A stretch of 33,818 nucleotides of DNA from Paracoccaceae bacterium (GCA_029244725.1 JAQWQJ010000113.1:1-33818); one strand, 5' to 3'. Shown: positions 24,340-33,167, counted from the stretch's first letter. A program made the numbers and translations. Notes: generated from the letters alone by a model not told the origin.

Positions 24340-25413
24340 ATGGACGATCTGCGCGACAAATATATTCAGGCAATTGCCAATGCATCTGACGAGGCTGGTC
24401 TAGAAGACCTGCGCGTTCAAGCGGTTGGCAAAAAGGGCGAAGTCAGCCTGAAAATGCGTGAACTCGGCAAAATGACGAACGAAGAACGTCAAGTCGCTGG
24501 CCCAGCATTGAATGCTTTGAAGAATGAGATCAACTCGGCCCTTGCCGCGAAAAAAGAGGCGTTGGGTGATGCCGCGCTGGACGAACGCCTTCGGACTGAA
24601 TGGCTGGACGTAACTCTACCGTCCCGCAATATCCGTCAGGGCAGCATCCACCCGATCAGCCAAGTCACCGAGGAAGTCAGCGCCATTTTCGCCGACATGG
24701 GTTTCGCCGTTGCAGAAGGTCCGCAGATCGAAAGCGATTGGTACAACTTTGACGCTTTGAACATTCCAGGCCACCATCCTGCGCGCGCCGAGATGGACAC
24801 GTTCTACACCCACCGCGCCGAAGGCGATAACCGCCCGCCGCATGTATTGCGTACCCACACCAGCCCCGTGCAAATCCGCACGATGCAGGCCCAAGGTGCC
24901 CCGATCCGCATCATTGCGCCGGGTCGTGTGTACCGTGCTGACTACGACCAGACCCACACCCCGATGTTCCACCAAGTCGAAGGCCTGGCGATCGACAAAG
25001 ACATCAGCATGGCGAACCTGAAATGGGTGCTGGAAGAATTCGTGAAAGCGTTCTTTGAGGTCGACGACGTCGAACTTCGCTTCCGCGCCTCGCACTTCCC
25101 GTTCACGGAACCCTCGGCCGAGGTCGACATCCGCTGCTCATGGGAAGGCGGCACGCTGAAAGTGGGCGAGGGCGACGATTGGCTGGAAATCCTAGGGTCC
25201 GGCATGGTCCACCCCAAAGTGCTAGAGGCCGGAAACATCGACCCCAACGAATACCAAGGCTTCGCCTTCGGCGTCGGCATCGACCGCATCGCTATGCTGA
25301 AATACGGCATCCCCGATCTGCGGGCGTTCTTCGACAGCGACTTACGCTGGTTGCGTCACTTCGGCTTCGCCGCTTTGGACGCACCGACGTTGCATGGTGG
25401 GTTAAGTCGATGA
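24340..25413 (+). CDS. pheS: Phenylalanyl-tRNA synthetase alpha subunit
   Basis: PheS carries the catalytic core of the alpha2-beta2 enzyme that charges tRNA-Phe. Of 357 residues, the N-terminal coiled coil covers about 1-85 and the class II domain follows: [40 protein letters not shown] (motif 2 region) and [18 protein letters not shown] (motif 3). The ATG at 24340 has GGAGG 6 bases upstream, so the in-frame TTG at 24319 is rejected. Two unrelated cistrons separate it from pheT. The next gene overlaps its stop by 4 bases. Confidence 0.97.
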   Translation: MDDLRDKYIQAIANASDEAGLEDLRVQAVGKKGEVSLKMRELGKMTNEERQVAGPALNALKNEINSALAAKKEALGDAALDERLRTEWLDVTLPSRNIRQGSIHPISQVTEEVSAIFADMGFAVAEGPQIESDWYNFDALNIPGHHPARAEMDTFYTHRAEGDNRPPHVLRTHTSPVQIRTMQAQGAPIRIIAPGRVYRADYDQTHTPMFHQVEGLAIDKDISMANLKWVLEEFVKAFFEVDDVELRFRASHFPFTEPSAEVDIRCSWEGGTLKVGEGDDWLEILGSGMVHPKVLEAGNIDPNEYQGFAFGVGIDRIAMLKYGIPDLRAFFDSDLRWLRHFGFAALDAPTLHGGLSR

Positions 25414-25811
25414 TGCGCTCTGCGATCATTCTGACGCTTCTTGCAACCCCCGTTGCCGCTGACACCGAATACCCACCGCTCGACGTGTTGCTTTCAACGG
25501 GTGAGACGATCATTGGTCAGACCATCGACTACCCCGAGGGTCCGGCGAAGATGACGTCGGCTATTGTGACGATGCAGCCCGGTCAGCAGACGGGTTGGCA
25601 CACACATGAGGTGCCTTTGTTTGCTTATGTGATCGAGGGTGAAATCACTGTGGATTACGGCCCTGACGGAACCAAGACTTACCTCGCGGGTGATAGCCTG
25701 ATTGAGGCCTACAAGACTCGTCACAACGGCATCAACACGGGCAGCGGCATTGTCCGTATCCTTGCGGTGTTCGCGGGGGCCGAGGGCATTCCTAATACGG
25801 TGTCTGAATAA
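25410..25811 (+). CDS. Secreted cupin-domain protein between pheS and pheT
   Basis: A 133-residue protein with an N-terminal signal peptide ([17 protein letters not shown], likely cleaved after VAA) and one small cupin barrel. Metal ligands are probable at His64 and His66 in [18 protein letters not shown], and at His105 in the second motif ([17 protein letters not shown]). Many such single cupins bind metals or small ligands; no reaction can be assigned. Start codons at 25410 or 25413 (ATGATG) overlap the pheS stop, so it is translationally coupled to pheS. Being periplasmic, it has no obvious role in tRNA charging. Confidence 0.82.
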   Translation: MMRSAIILTLLATPVAADTEYPPLDVLLSTGETIIGQTIDYPEGPAKMTSAIVTMQPGQQTGWHTHEVPLFAYVIEGEITVDYGPDGTKTYLAGDSLIEAYKTRHNGINTGSGIVRILAVFAGAEGIPNTVSE

Positions 25812-25814
25812 GCC

Positions 25815-26597
25815 ATGACCACAATCCTCATCCTCGAAGGCCAAACGGCAGAGATCGTGCAAAGCGGGCGCTCATATGCGGCCAGCTTCGTGACGGCTTT
25901 GATGTCGCTTGATCCGGGGCTGATGATCACTGCGAAGAACCCGAATATGCACGCCATTTCGGCGGCGGATTTCGAAGGCGTCGACGGCATTGTCTTCACC
26001 GGTTCAAGTGTGGCGTGGGACACGTCAGACCCGCGCGGTCAGGCACAGGTTGATGCGATGGCAGCGGCCTTGAAAACCGGCCTGCCCATCTGGGGGTCAT
26101 GCAACGGCTTCCAACTGATCGCCTCGGTACTTGGTGGTGTGGTTGGCGAAAGCCCTAACGGGTTTGAGGGCGGTTTGGCCGAGAACCTGCAACTGACCGA
26201 CGCTGGCAAAACACACCCAATGATGGCTGGCCGCAAAGACGGCGACGGCGTGCCGTGTGTCCACCGCGACGAGATTCAACGTCTGCCCGATGGCGCGGTG
26301 CTGTTGGCAGGCAACGCCCATTCGCCAATCCAAGCGGCGGCGTATGAAATCAACGGCATAGACTATTGGGGCGCGCAGTATCACCCCGAGCTGACGCCCG
26401 CGTTTATCGCCGACAGCCTGACGCGCAAAGATGCCGTAGGTTATTCTGACTCGATTGCAGCGATGCGAGAGTTGAACGCCAACGAAGACACTTTGAACCG
26501 CCTGACGGAACTCCGTAATTGGCTGGCCCATGTAGATAACAAACGAATTGCACGCTTTGAGGTCACCAACGACCTCGGCGTTGAGATGAAGGGATAA
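25815..26597 (+). CDS. Class I (type 1) glutamine amidotransferase-like protein
   Basis: A 260-residue stand-alone GATase1. The nucleophile elbow is IWGSCNGFQLIA with Cys96, and the rest of the triad is QYHPEL with His190 and Glu192. The FTGSSVAWDTSDPRGQAQVD segment fits GMP-synthetase-like or gamma-glutamyl-type amidotransferases, but there is no synthetase domain and no known partner here. The acceptor is unknown. It starts 3 bases after the cupin gene and pheT follows after 4 bases, so all four genes form one unit. Confidence 0.85.
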   Translation: MTTILILEGQTAEIVQSGRSYAASFVTALMSLDPGLMITAKNPNMHAISAADFEGVDGIVFTGSSVAWDTSDPRGQAQVDAMAAALKTGLPIWGSCNGFQLIASVLGGVVGESPNGFEGGLAENLQLTDAGKTHPMMAGRKDGDGVPCVHRDEIQRLPDGAVLLAGNAHSPIQAAAYEINGIDYWGAQYHPELTPAFIADSLTRKDAVGYSDSIAAMRELNANEDTLNRLTELRNWLAHVDNKRIARFEVTNDLGVEMKG

Positions 26598-26601
26598 GAC
26601 C

Positions 26602-29001
26602 ATGAAATTCACCCTGTCCTGGCTGAAAGATCACCTCGAAACCGATGCGTCGGTGGATGAGATTTGCGAAGCGCTGACCGATCTCGGGTTGGAAGTTGAA
26701 GGTGTGGAGAACCCCGCCCAAAGCCTCGCGTCGTTTACGCTGGCCAAGGTGACCCACGCCGAACAGCATCCCGATGCCGACCGTCTGCGCGTGTGCACGG
26801 TTGAAACCAACGAAGGCGAAAAGCAGATCGTCTGCGGCGCGCCGAATGCCCGGACCGGCATCACGGTCGTTCTCTGTAAGCCGGGCGATTATGTGCCGGG
26901 CATCGATATCACGCTTAGCGTCGGCAAAATCCGCGGCGTCGAAAGTCACGGAATGATGGCCTCAGAACGCGAGCTTGAGCTTAGCGAAGAACATGACGGC
27001 ATTATCGAACTGCCGTCAGGCGAGGTGGGCGATCTGTTCATCGATTGGCTGGCCGAAAACAACCCGTCCAAAGTTGATCCCGTGATCGAGATCGCCATCA
27101 CCCCGAACCGTCAGGATGCATTGGGCGTTCGTGGCGTCGCGCTTGATCTTGCGGCCCGTGGTATCGGCATGATGAAACCCGCCAAAACAGCGGATGTGAC
27201 GGGCAGCTACCCAAGCCCTATTACCGTCAGCATTGATGACGACACGCGCACGGATGGCTGCGAGGTTTTTGCTGGTCGTCTTATCAAGGGCGTTAAGAAC
27301 GGTCCAAGCCCAGAGTGGCTGCAGGATCGTTTGAAGGCGATTGGCTTGCGTCCAATCTCGGCGCTTGTTGATGTGACCAACTTCTTCACTTACGACCGCA
27401 ACCGCCCGCTACACGTTTTTGACGCCGATAATGTCACAGGCAACCTGCGTATTCATCGCGCAATCGGCGGTGAGACTTTGGTTGGTCTGGACGAAAAGGA
27501 ATATACATTCTCGGCCGGTCAGGTCGTGATTTCTGACGACCAAGGCATTGAAAGCATCGCTGGCATTATGGGCGGCCTGCCTACGGGCTGCACCGAGGAA
27601 ACAACCAACGTTTTCCTTGAGGCCGCAGTTTGGGACACCATCCAGATCGCCTATACGGGCCGCGCGTTGAAGATCAACTCAGACGCCCGCTATCGTAATG
27701 AGCGCGGCATTGATCCGGCGTTCAACATGGAGGCGGTTGATCTGGCGACGCAGATGATCATCGACCTCTGTGGCGGTGAGCCCTCAGATGTTGTTGTTGC
27801 TGGCGAAGTGCCGGTACTGGACCGCGCCTATAAGCTTGATACAGACCGTATTCAGTCGCTTGTTGGTATGGAAATCCCAGCAGATGAGCAGCGCCGCATC
27901 CTTGAATCGCTCGGGTTCGTTTTAAAGGGTGACATGGCGCAAGTTCCGTCTTGGCGCGTAGATGTGAAAGGCGAGGCTGATCTGGTTGAAGAAGTCGCGC
28001 GCGTTGCGTCTCTGACTAAACTGGTTGGCAAGCCGCTGAAACGCGCCTCGTCTGGTGTGCCAAAGCAGATATTGTCCCCGCTCCAAAAGCGCGAACAGAT
28101 TGCACGCCGCACGACCGCAGCTTTGGGCTACAACGAATGTGTCACATATAGCTTCATCGACCAAGCCTCGGCCGAGTTGTTCGGTGGTGGCTCTGACGCA
28201 ACAATGCTGGAAAACCCGATTTCGTCCGAGATGAGCCATATGCGCCCGTCGCTTTTGCCCGGTCTGTTACAGGCTGCTGCACGTAACCAAGCGCGTGGCT
28301 TCGCGGACATGGCGTTGTTTGAAGTCGGCGCATCTTTCCACGGTGGTGAGCCGGACGAGCAAGAGACCCTAGTAACAGGCATCCTTGTTGGGCGCACGCT
28401 CAGCAAAGACATCCACGGCGAAAGCCGCCCCGTTGATGTGTATGACGCTAAGGCCGATATGGAGGCCGTTTTGAACGCGATCGGCGCGCCCGCAAAGCTG
28501 ACCTACAACCGTGAAGTTAACGCTTGGTGGCATCCTGGTCGGTCGTCTAAAGTTGGACTTGGCCCGAAGAAAATTCTTGGGGCGTTTGGCGAATTGCACC
28601 CTAAAGTTCTCAAGGCGATGGACGTCAAAGGCCCTGTGGTGGCGTTTGCCATTCACACCGCACAAATTCCGCTGCCGCGTAAATCCGGCGCAACACGTCC
28701 TGCGTTGCACCTGCGTGATTTGCAGGCGGTCGAGCGTGATTATGCGTTTGTTGTTGATGTGAATGTCGAAGCACAGACCCTGGTCAACGCGGCCGCCGGA
28801 TCAGACAAATCGCTGATCGAAAGTGTCCGCGTCTTTGACGAGTTCATCGGCGGATCACTCGGCGAAGGGAAAAAGTCGTTAGCTGTGACAGTGCGTTTGC
28901 AGCCAACGGACAAAACCCTGACCGAGAAAGATATTGAGGCTGTGTCTGAGAAGATAATCGCCAAAGTATCGAAAGCCACCGGCGGTAGCTTGCGCGGTTG
29001 A
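26602..29001 (+). CDS. pheT: Phenylalanyl-tRNA synthetase beta subunit
   Basis: PheT (799 residues) binds tRNA-Phe and holds the editing site for mischarged tyrosine. The N-terminal tRNA-binding domain covers about 40-150 (VTHAEQHPDADRLRVC, VCGAPNA), followed by B3/B4 editing and B5 domains, a pseudo-catalytic core, and a C-terminal anticodon-binding (FDX-ACB) domain at about 705-799 (LQAVERDYAFVVD...RLQPTDKTLTEKDIEA). No truncation is seen. It lies 4 bases after the amidotransferase gene. A strong terminator follows 45 bases past its stop. Confidence 0.97.
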   Translation: MKFTLSWLKDHLETDASVDEICEALTDLGLEVEGVENPAQSLASFTLAKVTHAEQHPDADRLRVCTVETNEGEKQIVCGAPNARTGITVVLCKPGDYVPGIDITLSVGKIRGVESHGMMASERELELSEEHDGIIELPSGEVGDLFIDWLAENNPSKVDPVIEIAITPNRQDALGVRGVALDLAARGIGMMKPAKTADVTGSYPSPITVSIDDDTRTDGCEVFAGRLIKGVKNGPSPEWLQDRLKAIGLRPISALVDVTNFFTYDRNRPLHVFDADNVTGNLRIHRAIGGETLVGLDEKEYTFSAGQVVISDDQGIESIAGIMGGLPTGCTEETTNVFLEAAVWDTIQIAYTGRALKINSDARYRNERGIDPAFNMEAVDLATQMIIDLCGGEPSDVVVAGEVPVLDRAYKLDTDRIQSLVGMEIPADEQRRILESLGFVLKGDMAQVPSWRVDVKGEADLVEEVARVASLTKLVGKPLKRASSGVPKQILSPLQKREQIARRTTAALGYNECVTYSFIDQASAELFGGGSDATMLENPISSEMSHMRPSLLPGLLQAAARNQARGFADMALFEVGASFHGGEPDEQETLVTGILVGRTLSKDIHGESRPVDVYDAKADMEAVLNAIGAPAKLTYNREVNAWWHPGRSSKVGLGPKKILGAFGELHPKVLKAMDVKGPVVAFAIHTAQIPLPRKSGATRPALHLRDLQAVERDYAFVVDVNVEAQTLVNAAAGSDKSLIESVRVFDEFIGGSLGEGKKSLAVTVRLQPTDKTLTEKDIEAVSEKIIAKVSKATGGSLRG

Positions 29002-29046
29002 TGTTTGCGCCGCCTTCGGCGAGGATATTTTAGGACAAAAGAATAG

Positions 29047-29067
29047 GGGGCGTTCGCGCCCCTTTTT
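29047..29067 (+). terminator. Rho-independent terminator after pheT
   Basis: The six-pair GC stem GGGGCG/CGCCCC closes a TTCG tetraloop and is followed by TTTTT at 29063-29067. This is a textbook intrinsic terminator and isolates the pheST unit from the YtoQ gene. Confidence 0.92.
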
Positions 29068-29085
29068 CGATGGAAGGACAAGCAT

Positions 29086-29535
29086 ATGACACTAAACGTA
29101 TATCTTAGCGGTGAAATTCACACTAACTGGCGTGAGCAAATTATTGATGGTGCCAAGGGTTTGGACGTTGAGTTCAACAGTCCTGTGACCAATCATGAGG
29201 CGAGCGATGATTGCGGTGTGAATATCCTCGGGGGCGAGGATAATAAGTATTGGCATGACCACAAAGGCGCGATGGTAAACGCGATCCGCACACGTAAAGG
29301 CATTGCAGACGCCGATGTGGTCGTTGTCCGCTTTGGTGAGAAATACCGCCAGTGGAACGCGGCCTTTGATGCCGGCTATGCAGCGGCGTTGGGCAAGTCG
29401 CTGATCGTATTGCAAATGCCAGAACATGATCACGCTTTGAAAGAAGTGGATGCAGCGGCCTTGGCGATGGCACGGGAGCCGAGCCAAGTTGTTGAAATAT
29501 TGCAATATGTTCTGACCGGAGAGCTGCCCAAGTAA
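29086..29535 (+). CDS. YtoQ family protein
   Basis: A 149-residue cytoplasmic protein of unknown function. Diagnostic blocks: VYLSGEIHTNWREQIIDGA at the start, SPVTNHEASDDCG, YWHDHKGAMVNAIRTRKGI, ADVVVVRFGEKYRQWNAAFD and the HALKEVDAAALA C-terminus. The family has a fold related to nucleoside 2-deoxyribosyltransferases, but no activity is established. GGAAGGA lies about 8 bases before the ATG. It stands between the pheT terminator and the MscS gene (78 bases), so it may be a single-gene unit or share a transcript with the channel gene. Confidence 0.88.
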   Translation: MTLNVYLSGEIHTNWREQIIDGAKGLDVEFNSPVTNHEASDDCGVNILGGEDNKYWHDHKGAMVNAIRTRKGIADADVVVVRFGEKYRQWNAAFDAGYAAALGKSLIVLQMPEHDHALKEVDAAALAMAREPSQVVEILQYVLTGELPK

Positions 29536-29613
29536 GCGGCAGTTGGGGAAGCGTTGCCTTGAACACTCGATCAGGGTTAGTTTTTGGCAAATGATATGAA
29601 TGAGGAATTAAGT

Positions 29614-30432
29614 ATGTGGGAAAGTCTGATTGAACAGTTAGGGCCACTCGATTTTTACGGCACGTTGGTCTCGAATGCGCTGAAGGCATTGGTGATTATC
29701 ATCATTGGTTGGATTGCCTCGGGGTGGATTAGCCGTCAGATCAAGAAACGCGTGATGGCGAGTGATGCGCTGGACAATACGCTTGGCACGTTTATCGCGT
29801 CGATCGTGCGTTGGGCGATCCTGCTGATCGTTTTTGTAGCGATCCTTGGGATTTTCGGGATCGAAGCGACCTCACTTGTGGCCGTCATGGGTGCCGCAAC
29901 TTTGGCCATCGGTCTTGCTCTGCAGGGCACGCTAAGCGATTTGGCTGCGGGCTTTATGTTGGTGCTGTTTCGGCCGTACAGTCTTGGTCAGTATGTCAGC
30001 ATTGGTGGCACAGGCGGAACGGTAACCGAGCTTAACTTGTTTTTCACGGTTCTTGTGACGCCCGACAATGTGCAGATTACGATGCCTAATGGCAAAGCAT
30101 GGGGCGCCATTATCACCAACTATTCGGCCAACGACACGCGCCGCTTGGATCTAACGTTCGGTATCGATTATTCCGATGATCCAGACAAAGCCATCGACAT
30201 CCTGATGGCCCTCGCCAATGGCGAAGAGCGTATCCACAAAGACCCAGAGCCTTGGGTGCGCGTGATGAACCTTGGTGATAGTTCCGTTGATATCGGCTGC
30301 CGTTTTTGGTGCGATGCGGCTGATTATTGGGAGCTGAAGTGGCACCTGACAAAATCGGCGAAGGTTGAGTTTGATAAGCAGGGCATATCTATTCCCTATC
30401 CGCATCAAGTTTTGGTTCAGCGTTCACAATAA
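29614..30432 (+). CDS. Small-conductance mechanosensitive channel, MscS family
   Basis: A 272-residue inner-membrane channel that opens on hypo-osmotic stress. Three hydrophobic segments at about 20-40, 65-90 and 92-112 precede the MscS beta domain (FRPYSLGQYVSIGGTGGTV...PNGKAWGAIITNYSAN) and the C-terminal mixed domain. The pore-lining TM3 is rich in Gly/Ala (AVMGAATLAIGLALQGTLSDLAAG). The ATG at 29614 was chosen because GAGGAA lies about 8 bases upstream; starts at 29584 (TTG) and 29596 (ATG) exist. It ends at a terminator shared with the convergent ald gene. Confidence 0.9.
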   Translation: MWESLIEQLGPLDFYGTLVSNALKALVIIIIGWIASGWISRQIKKRVMASDALDNTLGTFIASIVRWAILLIVFVAILGIFGIEATSLVAVMGAATLAIGLALQGTLSDLAAGFMLVLFRPYSLGQYVSIGGTGGTVTELNLFFTVLVTPDNVQITMPNGKAWGAIITNYSANDTRRLDLTFGIDYSDDPDKAIDILMALANGEERIHKDPEPWVRVMNLGDSSVDIGCRFWCDAADYWELKWHLTKSAKVEFDKQGISIPYPHQVLVQRSQ

Positions 30433-30435
30433 AAG

Positions 30436-30462
30436 AAAGGCCGGTCACAACGACCGGCCTTT
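30436..30462. terminator. Bidirectional terminator between the MscS gene and ald
   Basis: A perfect eleven-pair stem AAAGGCCGGTC/GACCGGCCTTT with a five-base loop lies between the two convergent stops (30432 and 30491). T runs are present on both strands. Confidence 0.9.
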
Positions 30463-30490
30463 TGATCCAGTTTTGGAGGATCGCGGAGGA

Positions 30491-31630
30491 TCAGGCCGCT
30501 TTTGGTGTTAGCTCCGCTTCCACGACATCTTTCGCATCAACGCTTGGAAGGCCGAGCGCCTCTCCTACAGCTGCGTAGGTCAATTGCCCGGCATGGACGT
30601 TCAAGCCGTTGCAAAGATGTGAGTCCTCGGCGCAAGCTTGTGCCCAGCCTTTGTTAGCCAGCGCCAGCATGAACGGCATGGTCGCGTTGCCCAACGCAAT
30701 CGTTGACGTGCGCGCAACAGCGCCCGGCATGTTGGCGACGCAGTAATGCATGATGCCGTCGACTTCGTAGACGGGGTCGGCATGGGTTGTAGCCTTTGAG
30801 GTTTCAAAACACCCACCTTGGTCGATGGCCACATCAACAAGTGCGGCGCCAGGTTTCATTTCCGACAATTGAGCGCGGGAAATTAGTGTCGGGGCAGCTG
30901 CGCCTGGGATCAAGACCGCGCCGATGACCATGTCGGCCTCTTTGACCAATTCGGCAGTGTTCGCCTTTGATGCATATGACGTTTTGAACACGCCACGGAA
31001 GGCATCGTCGAGGTAGCGTAAACGCACCAACGACATGTCGAGAACAGTAACATCTGCACCCATTCCAGCGGCGACGCGCGCAGCATGGGTGCCGACGACA
31101 CCACCGCCGATAACAACGACTTTGGCAGGGCCAACGCCCGGAACGCCGCCCATCAGAACGCCACGGCCACCATTGGCTTTCTGCAATGTCCAAGACCCAA
31201 CCTGTGGGGCCAGCTTGCCAGCAACCTCAGACATAGGTGCCAACAATGGCAAGCCGCCATTGCGGTCGGTGACGGTTTCATAGGCGATCGCAGTACAGCC
31301 ACTTTCCAGCAAATCTTTTGTCTGCTCGGGGTCGGGCGCAAGATGGAGGTATGTGAACAGCAATTGATCTTTGCGCAGCATTTTGCGCTCAGCGGACTGA
31401 GGCTCTTTTACTTTTACGATCATGTCAGCAGATGCGAAGATCTCGCCAGCCGTTTCAAGGATCGCCGCGCCCGCGTTTTCATAGTCGGCGTCTTCAAATC
31501 CCGCGCCAAGACCGGCACCAGATTGAATAACGACCTCATGGCCGTTTTGGACGGCTTCGTACGCTGCGTTTGGTGTCATTCCGACACGGAATTCTTGTGG
31601 TTTGATTTCTGTTGGGCATCCGATTTTCAT
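30491..31630 (-). CDS. ald: Alanine dehydrogenase
   Basis: Ald reversibly converts L-alanine, NAD+ and water to pyruvate, ammonium and NADH. All 379 residues fit the family: MKIGCPTEIKPQEFRVGMTP with Arg15, VKVKEP with Lys75, FTYLHLAP with His96, the NAD loop VVVIGGGVVGTHAARVAAGMGA, and VDVAIDQGGCFETS. AGGAGG lies 7 bases before the ATG at 31630. It is divergent from an Lrp-type regulator gene with an inverted repeat between them, so control by alanine through that regulator is likely. Confidence 0.97.
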   Translation of the reverse strand: MKIGCPTEIKPQEFRVGMTPNAAYEAVQNGHEVVIQSGAGLGAGFEDADYENAGAAILETAGEIFASADMIVKVKEPQSAERKMLRKDQLLFTYLHLAPDPEQTKDLLESGCTAIAYETVTDRNGGLPLLAPMSEVAGKLAPQVGSWTLQKANGGRGVLMGGVPGVGPAKVVVIGGGVVGTHAARVAAGMGADVTVLDMSLVRLRYLDDAFRGVFKTSYASKANTAELVKEADMVIGAVLIPGAAAPTLISRAQLSEMKPGAALVDVAIDQGGCFETSKATTHADPVYEVDGIMHYCVANMPGAVARTSTIALGNATMPFMLALANKGWAQACAEDSHLCNGLNVHAGQLTYAAVGEALGLPSVDAKDVVEAELTPKAA

Positions 31631-31659
31631 GCCACGTCCTCCTAATGACTGACATCAGG

Positions 31660-31680
31660 ATTGCACTGATCTCATGCAAT
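31660..31680. promoter_or_regulatory. Candidate Lrp-type operator ATTGCA-N9-TGCAAT between ald and its regulator
   Basis: Perfect six-base arms, ATTGCA at 31660-31665 and TGCAAT at 31675-31680, enclose nine bases. The site is 30 bases upstream of the ald ATG and 32 bases upstream of the chosen regulator ATG. Lrp/AsnC proteins bind imperfect palindromes of similar size, so this fits an operator serving both genes. It was found by eye, and no binding data are implied. Confidence 0.5.
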
Positions 31681-31711
31681 TGCCTTGAAAGATGGCCGAC
31701 AATTTGTAGTG

Positions 31712-32227
31712 ATGGTGCAAGAAACCACGAATATATCGATAAATGTGAGTGATAAATTGCGCCAAAATGGACTTGATGAAATTGACCGAAAGATACTGAA
31801 GGTTCTGCAGAAAAAAGGGCGGCTTTCGAACGCTGATTTATCAGACAAGGTAAACCTGTCGGCGTCAGCATGTCATAGGCGCGTTCAACGACTTGAAGAA
31901 GATGGGTTTATTAAGGGCTACGTCGCCCTTTTGGATGCGCGAAAAATGGGGTTACCGACGACGGTTTTCGTTGAGATCACATTGCAGGCGCAAGCAGACG
32001 AAGTGCTTGAAGCTTTTGAAACCGCCGTCAGCCGAATTCCCGATGTGCTCGAGTGTCATTTGATGGCTGGAACGGCGGATTATATTCTGAAAGTTGTTGC
32101 CGAAAATACGGACGATTTCGCCCGTATTCATCGACAATACCTCACCCGATTGCCGGGTGTGGCGCAGATGCAGTCCAGTTTTGCACTGAGGACCGTGTTT
32201 AAAACGACGGCCATGCCGGTTGATTAA
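31712..32227 (+). CDS. Lrp/AsnC family transcriptional regulator, probable regulator of ald
   Basis: A 171-residue leucine-responsive-type regulator. Its winged HTH is LDEIDRKILKVLQKKGRLSN followed by ADLSDKVNLSASACHRRVQRLEEDGFI; the ligand-binding RAM domain covers about 85-165 (TTVFVEITLQAQADE, VLECHLMAGTADYILKVVA, LPGVAQMQSSFALRTV). The start is uncertain: TTG 31685, GTG 31709, ATG 31712 and GTG 31745 are in frame and none has a clear ribosome site; 31712 is chosen as the only ATG near the HTH. It is divergent from ald, as is common for alanine-sensing Lrp members. Its 3' end overlaps the yghU-like gene by 4 bases. Confidence 0.9.
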   Translation: MVQETTNISINVSDKLRQNGLDEIDRKILKVLQKKGRLSNADLSDKVNLSASACHRRVQRLEEDGFIKGYVALLDARKMGLPTTVFVEITLQAQADEVLEAFETAVSRIPDVLECHLMAGTADYILKVVAENTDDFARIHRQYLTRLPGVAQMQSSFALRTVFKTTAMPVD

Positions 32228-33075
32228 TTGTCGAAGTATTTTCCGTCAAAATCAGCAGCTGAGTGGCGCTCAATGACCTGTTCATGGGGCTTGCCAGCGC
32301 CTCGGTTGACCATCCGGCCACGCTTAACCGCTGGTCGTGCCCAGATTTCTTCAGCCCAGCGAACGACGTTCGTATAGCTTGCCACGTCGAGGAATTCGGC
32401 AGCGTTATACTGCCAGCCAAGAACTAATCCACCGTACCAAGGCCAAATTGCCATATCAGCAATGGTGTATTCGTCATCGACCATGAACTGGTTTTCGGCC
32501 AAATGTTTGTCGAGTACATCAAGTTGGCGCTTCACTTCCATTGCATATCGATTGATTGAGTATTCATACTTTTCGGGCGCATAGGCATAAAAATGACCAA
32601 ATCCGCCACCCAAAAATGGTGCACTTCCCATCTGCCAAAACAGCCAATTCATCATCTCGGTCCGCTTGGCCGCGTCTTTCGGGATGAACGCATCATATCG
32701 CTCGGCCAAGAACAACAGGATCGAGCCACTTTCGAATATGCGAGTCGGTGGCGTTGTTGATAGATCTAAAAGCGCAGGAATTTTCGAGTTCGGATTTATG
32801 TCAGTAAAACCCGACCCGAACTGATCACCTTCGCCAATATTGATCGGCCAAGCATCGTATTCCGCGTCATGACCGGCCTCTAAAAGCTCTTCGAACATGA
32901 CGCCAACTTTGACACCGTTTGGCGTTGCCAATGAATGCAGTTGAAACGGATGCTCGCCCACGTCCAATTCGTCTTCAAACTGAGCGCCAGCGGTTGGCCG
33001 GTTCTGCCCTGCCCAAGCGCCTCCGTTTTCTTTGTCCCATGTCCAGACTTTTGGCGGTGTGTACACGTCAGTCAT
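32224..33075 (-). CDS. yghU: Glutathione-dependent disulfide-bond oxidoreductase, YghU-type GST
   Basis: A 283-residue glutathione transferase-fold protein of the Nu class (YghU/YfcG group), which reduces disulfides using two bound glutathiones. The YghU-specific N-terminal extension (PPKVWTWDKENGGAWAGQNRPTAG) is present, followed by the thioredoxin-like part (HSLATPNGVKVGVMFEE, NPNSKIPAL, FESGSILLFLAERY) and the helical domain (FLGGGFGHFYAYAPEKYEYS). A small palindrome and a TATATA-like element lie just upstream of its start. It ends in a 4-base convergent overlap with the Lrp-type gene. Confidence 0.93.
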   Translation of the reverse strand: MTDVYTPPKVWTWDKENGGAWAGQNRPTAGAQFEDELDVGEHPFQLHSLATPNGVKVGVMFEELLEAGHDAEYDAWPINIGEGDQFGSGFTDINPNSKIPALLDLSTTPPTRIFESGSILLFLAERYDAFIPKDAAKRTEMMNWLFWQMGSAPFLGGGFGHFYAYAPEKYEYSINRYAMEVKRQLDVLDKHLAENQFMVDDEYTIADMAIWPWYGGLVLGWQYNAAEFLDVASYTNVVRWAEEIWARPAVKRGRMVNRGAGKPHEQVIERHSAADFDGKYFDN

Positions 33076-33102
33076 ATTCTAATTCCAGTATATAAATCGT
33101 TG

Positions 33103-33119
33103 CTCCTAACAGATAGGAG
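33103..33119. promoter_or_regulatory. Palindrome CTCCTA-N5-TAGGAG upstream of the yghU-like gene
   Basis: Perfect six-base arms flank ACAGA, 28-44 bases upstream of the minus-strand start at 33075. Between it and the gene a TATATA stretch (33089-33096) could be the -10 element on the minus strand, which would put the palindrome over the -35 region. It lacks a T run on the minus strand, so a terminator for the DUF1272 gene is unlikely. A redox or other dedicated regulator could bind it; none is encoded next to it. Confidence 0.4.
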
Positions 33120-33167
33120 TGTGAGCAAGAAGTAAAAGCCCTTGCGGATCACTTTCTTGTTGATGAC

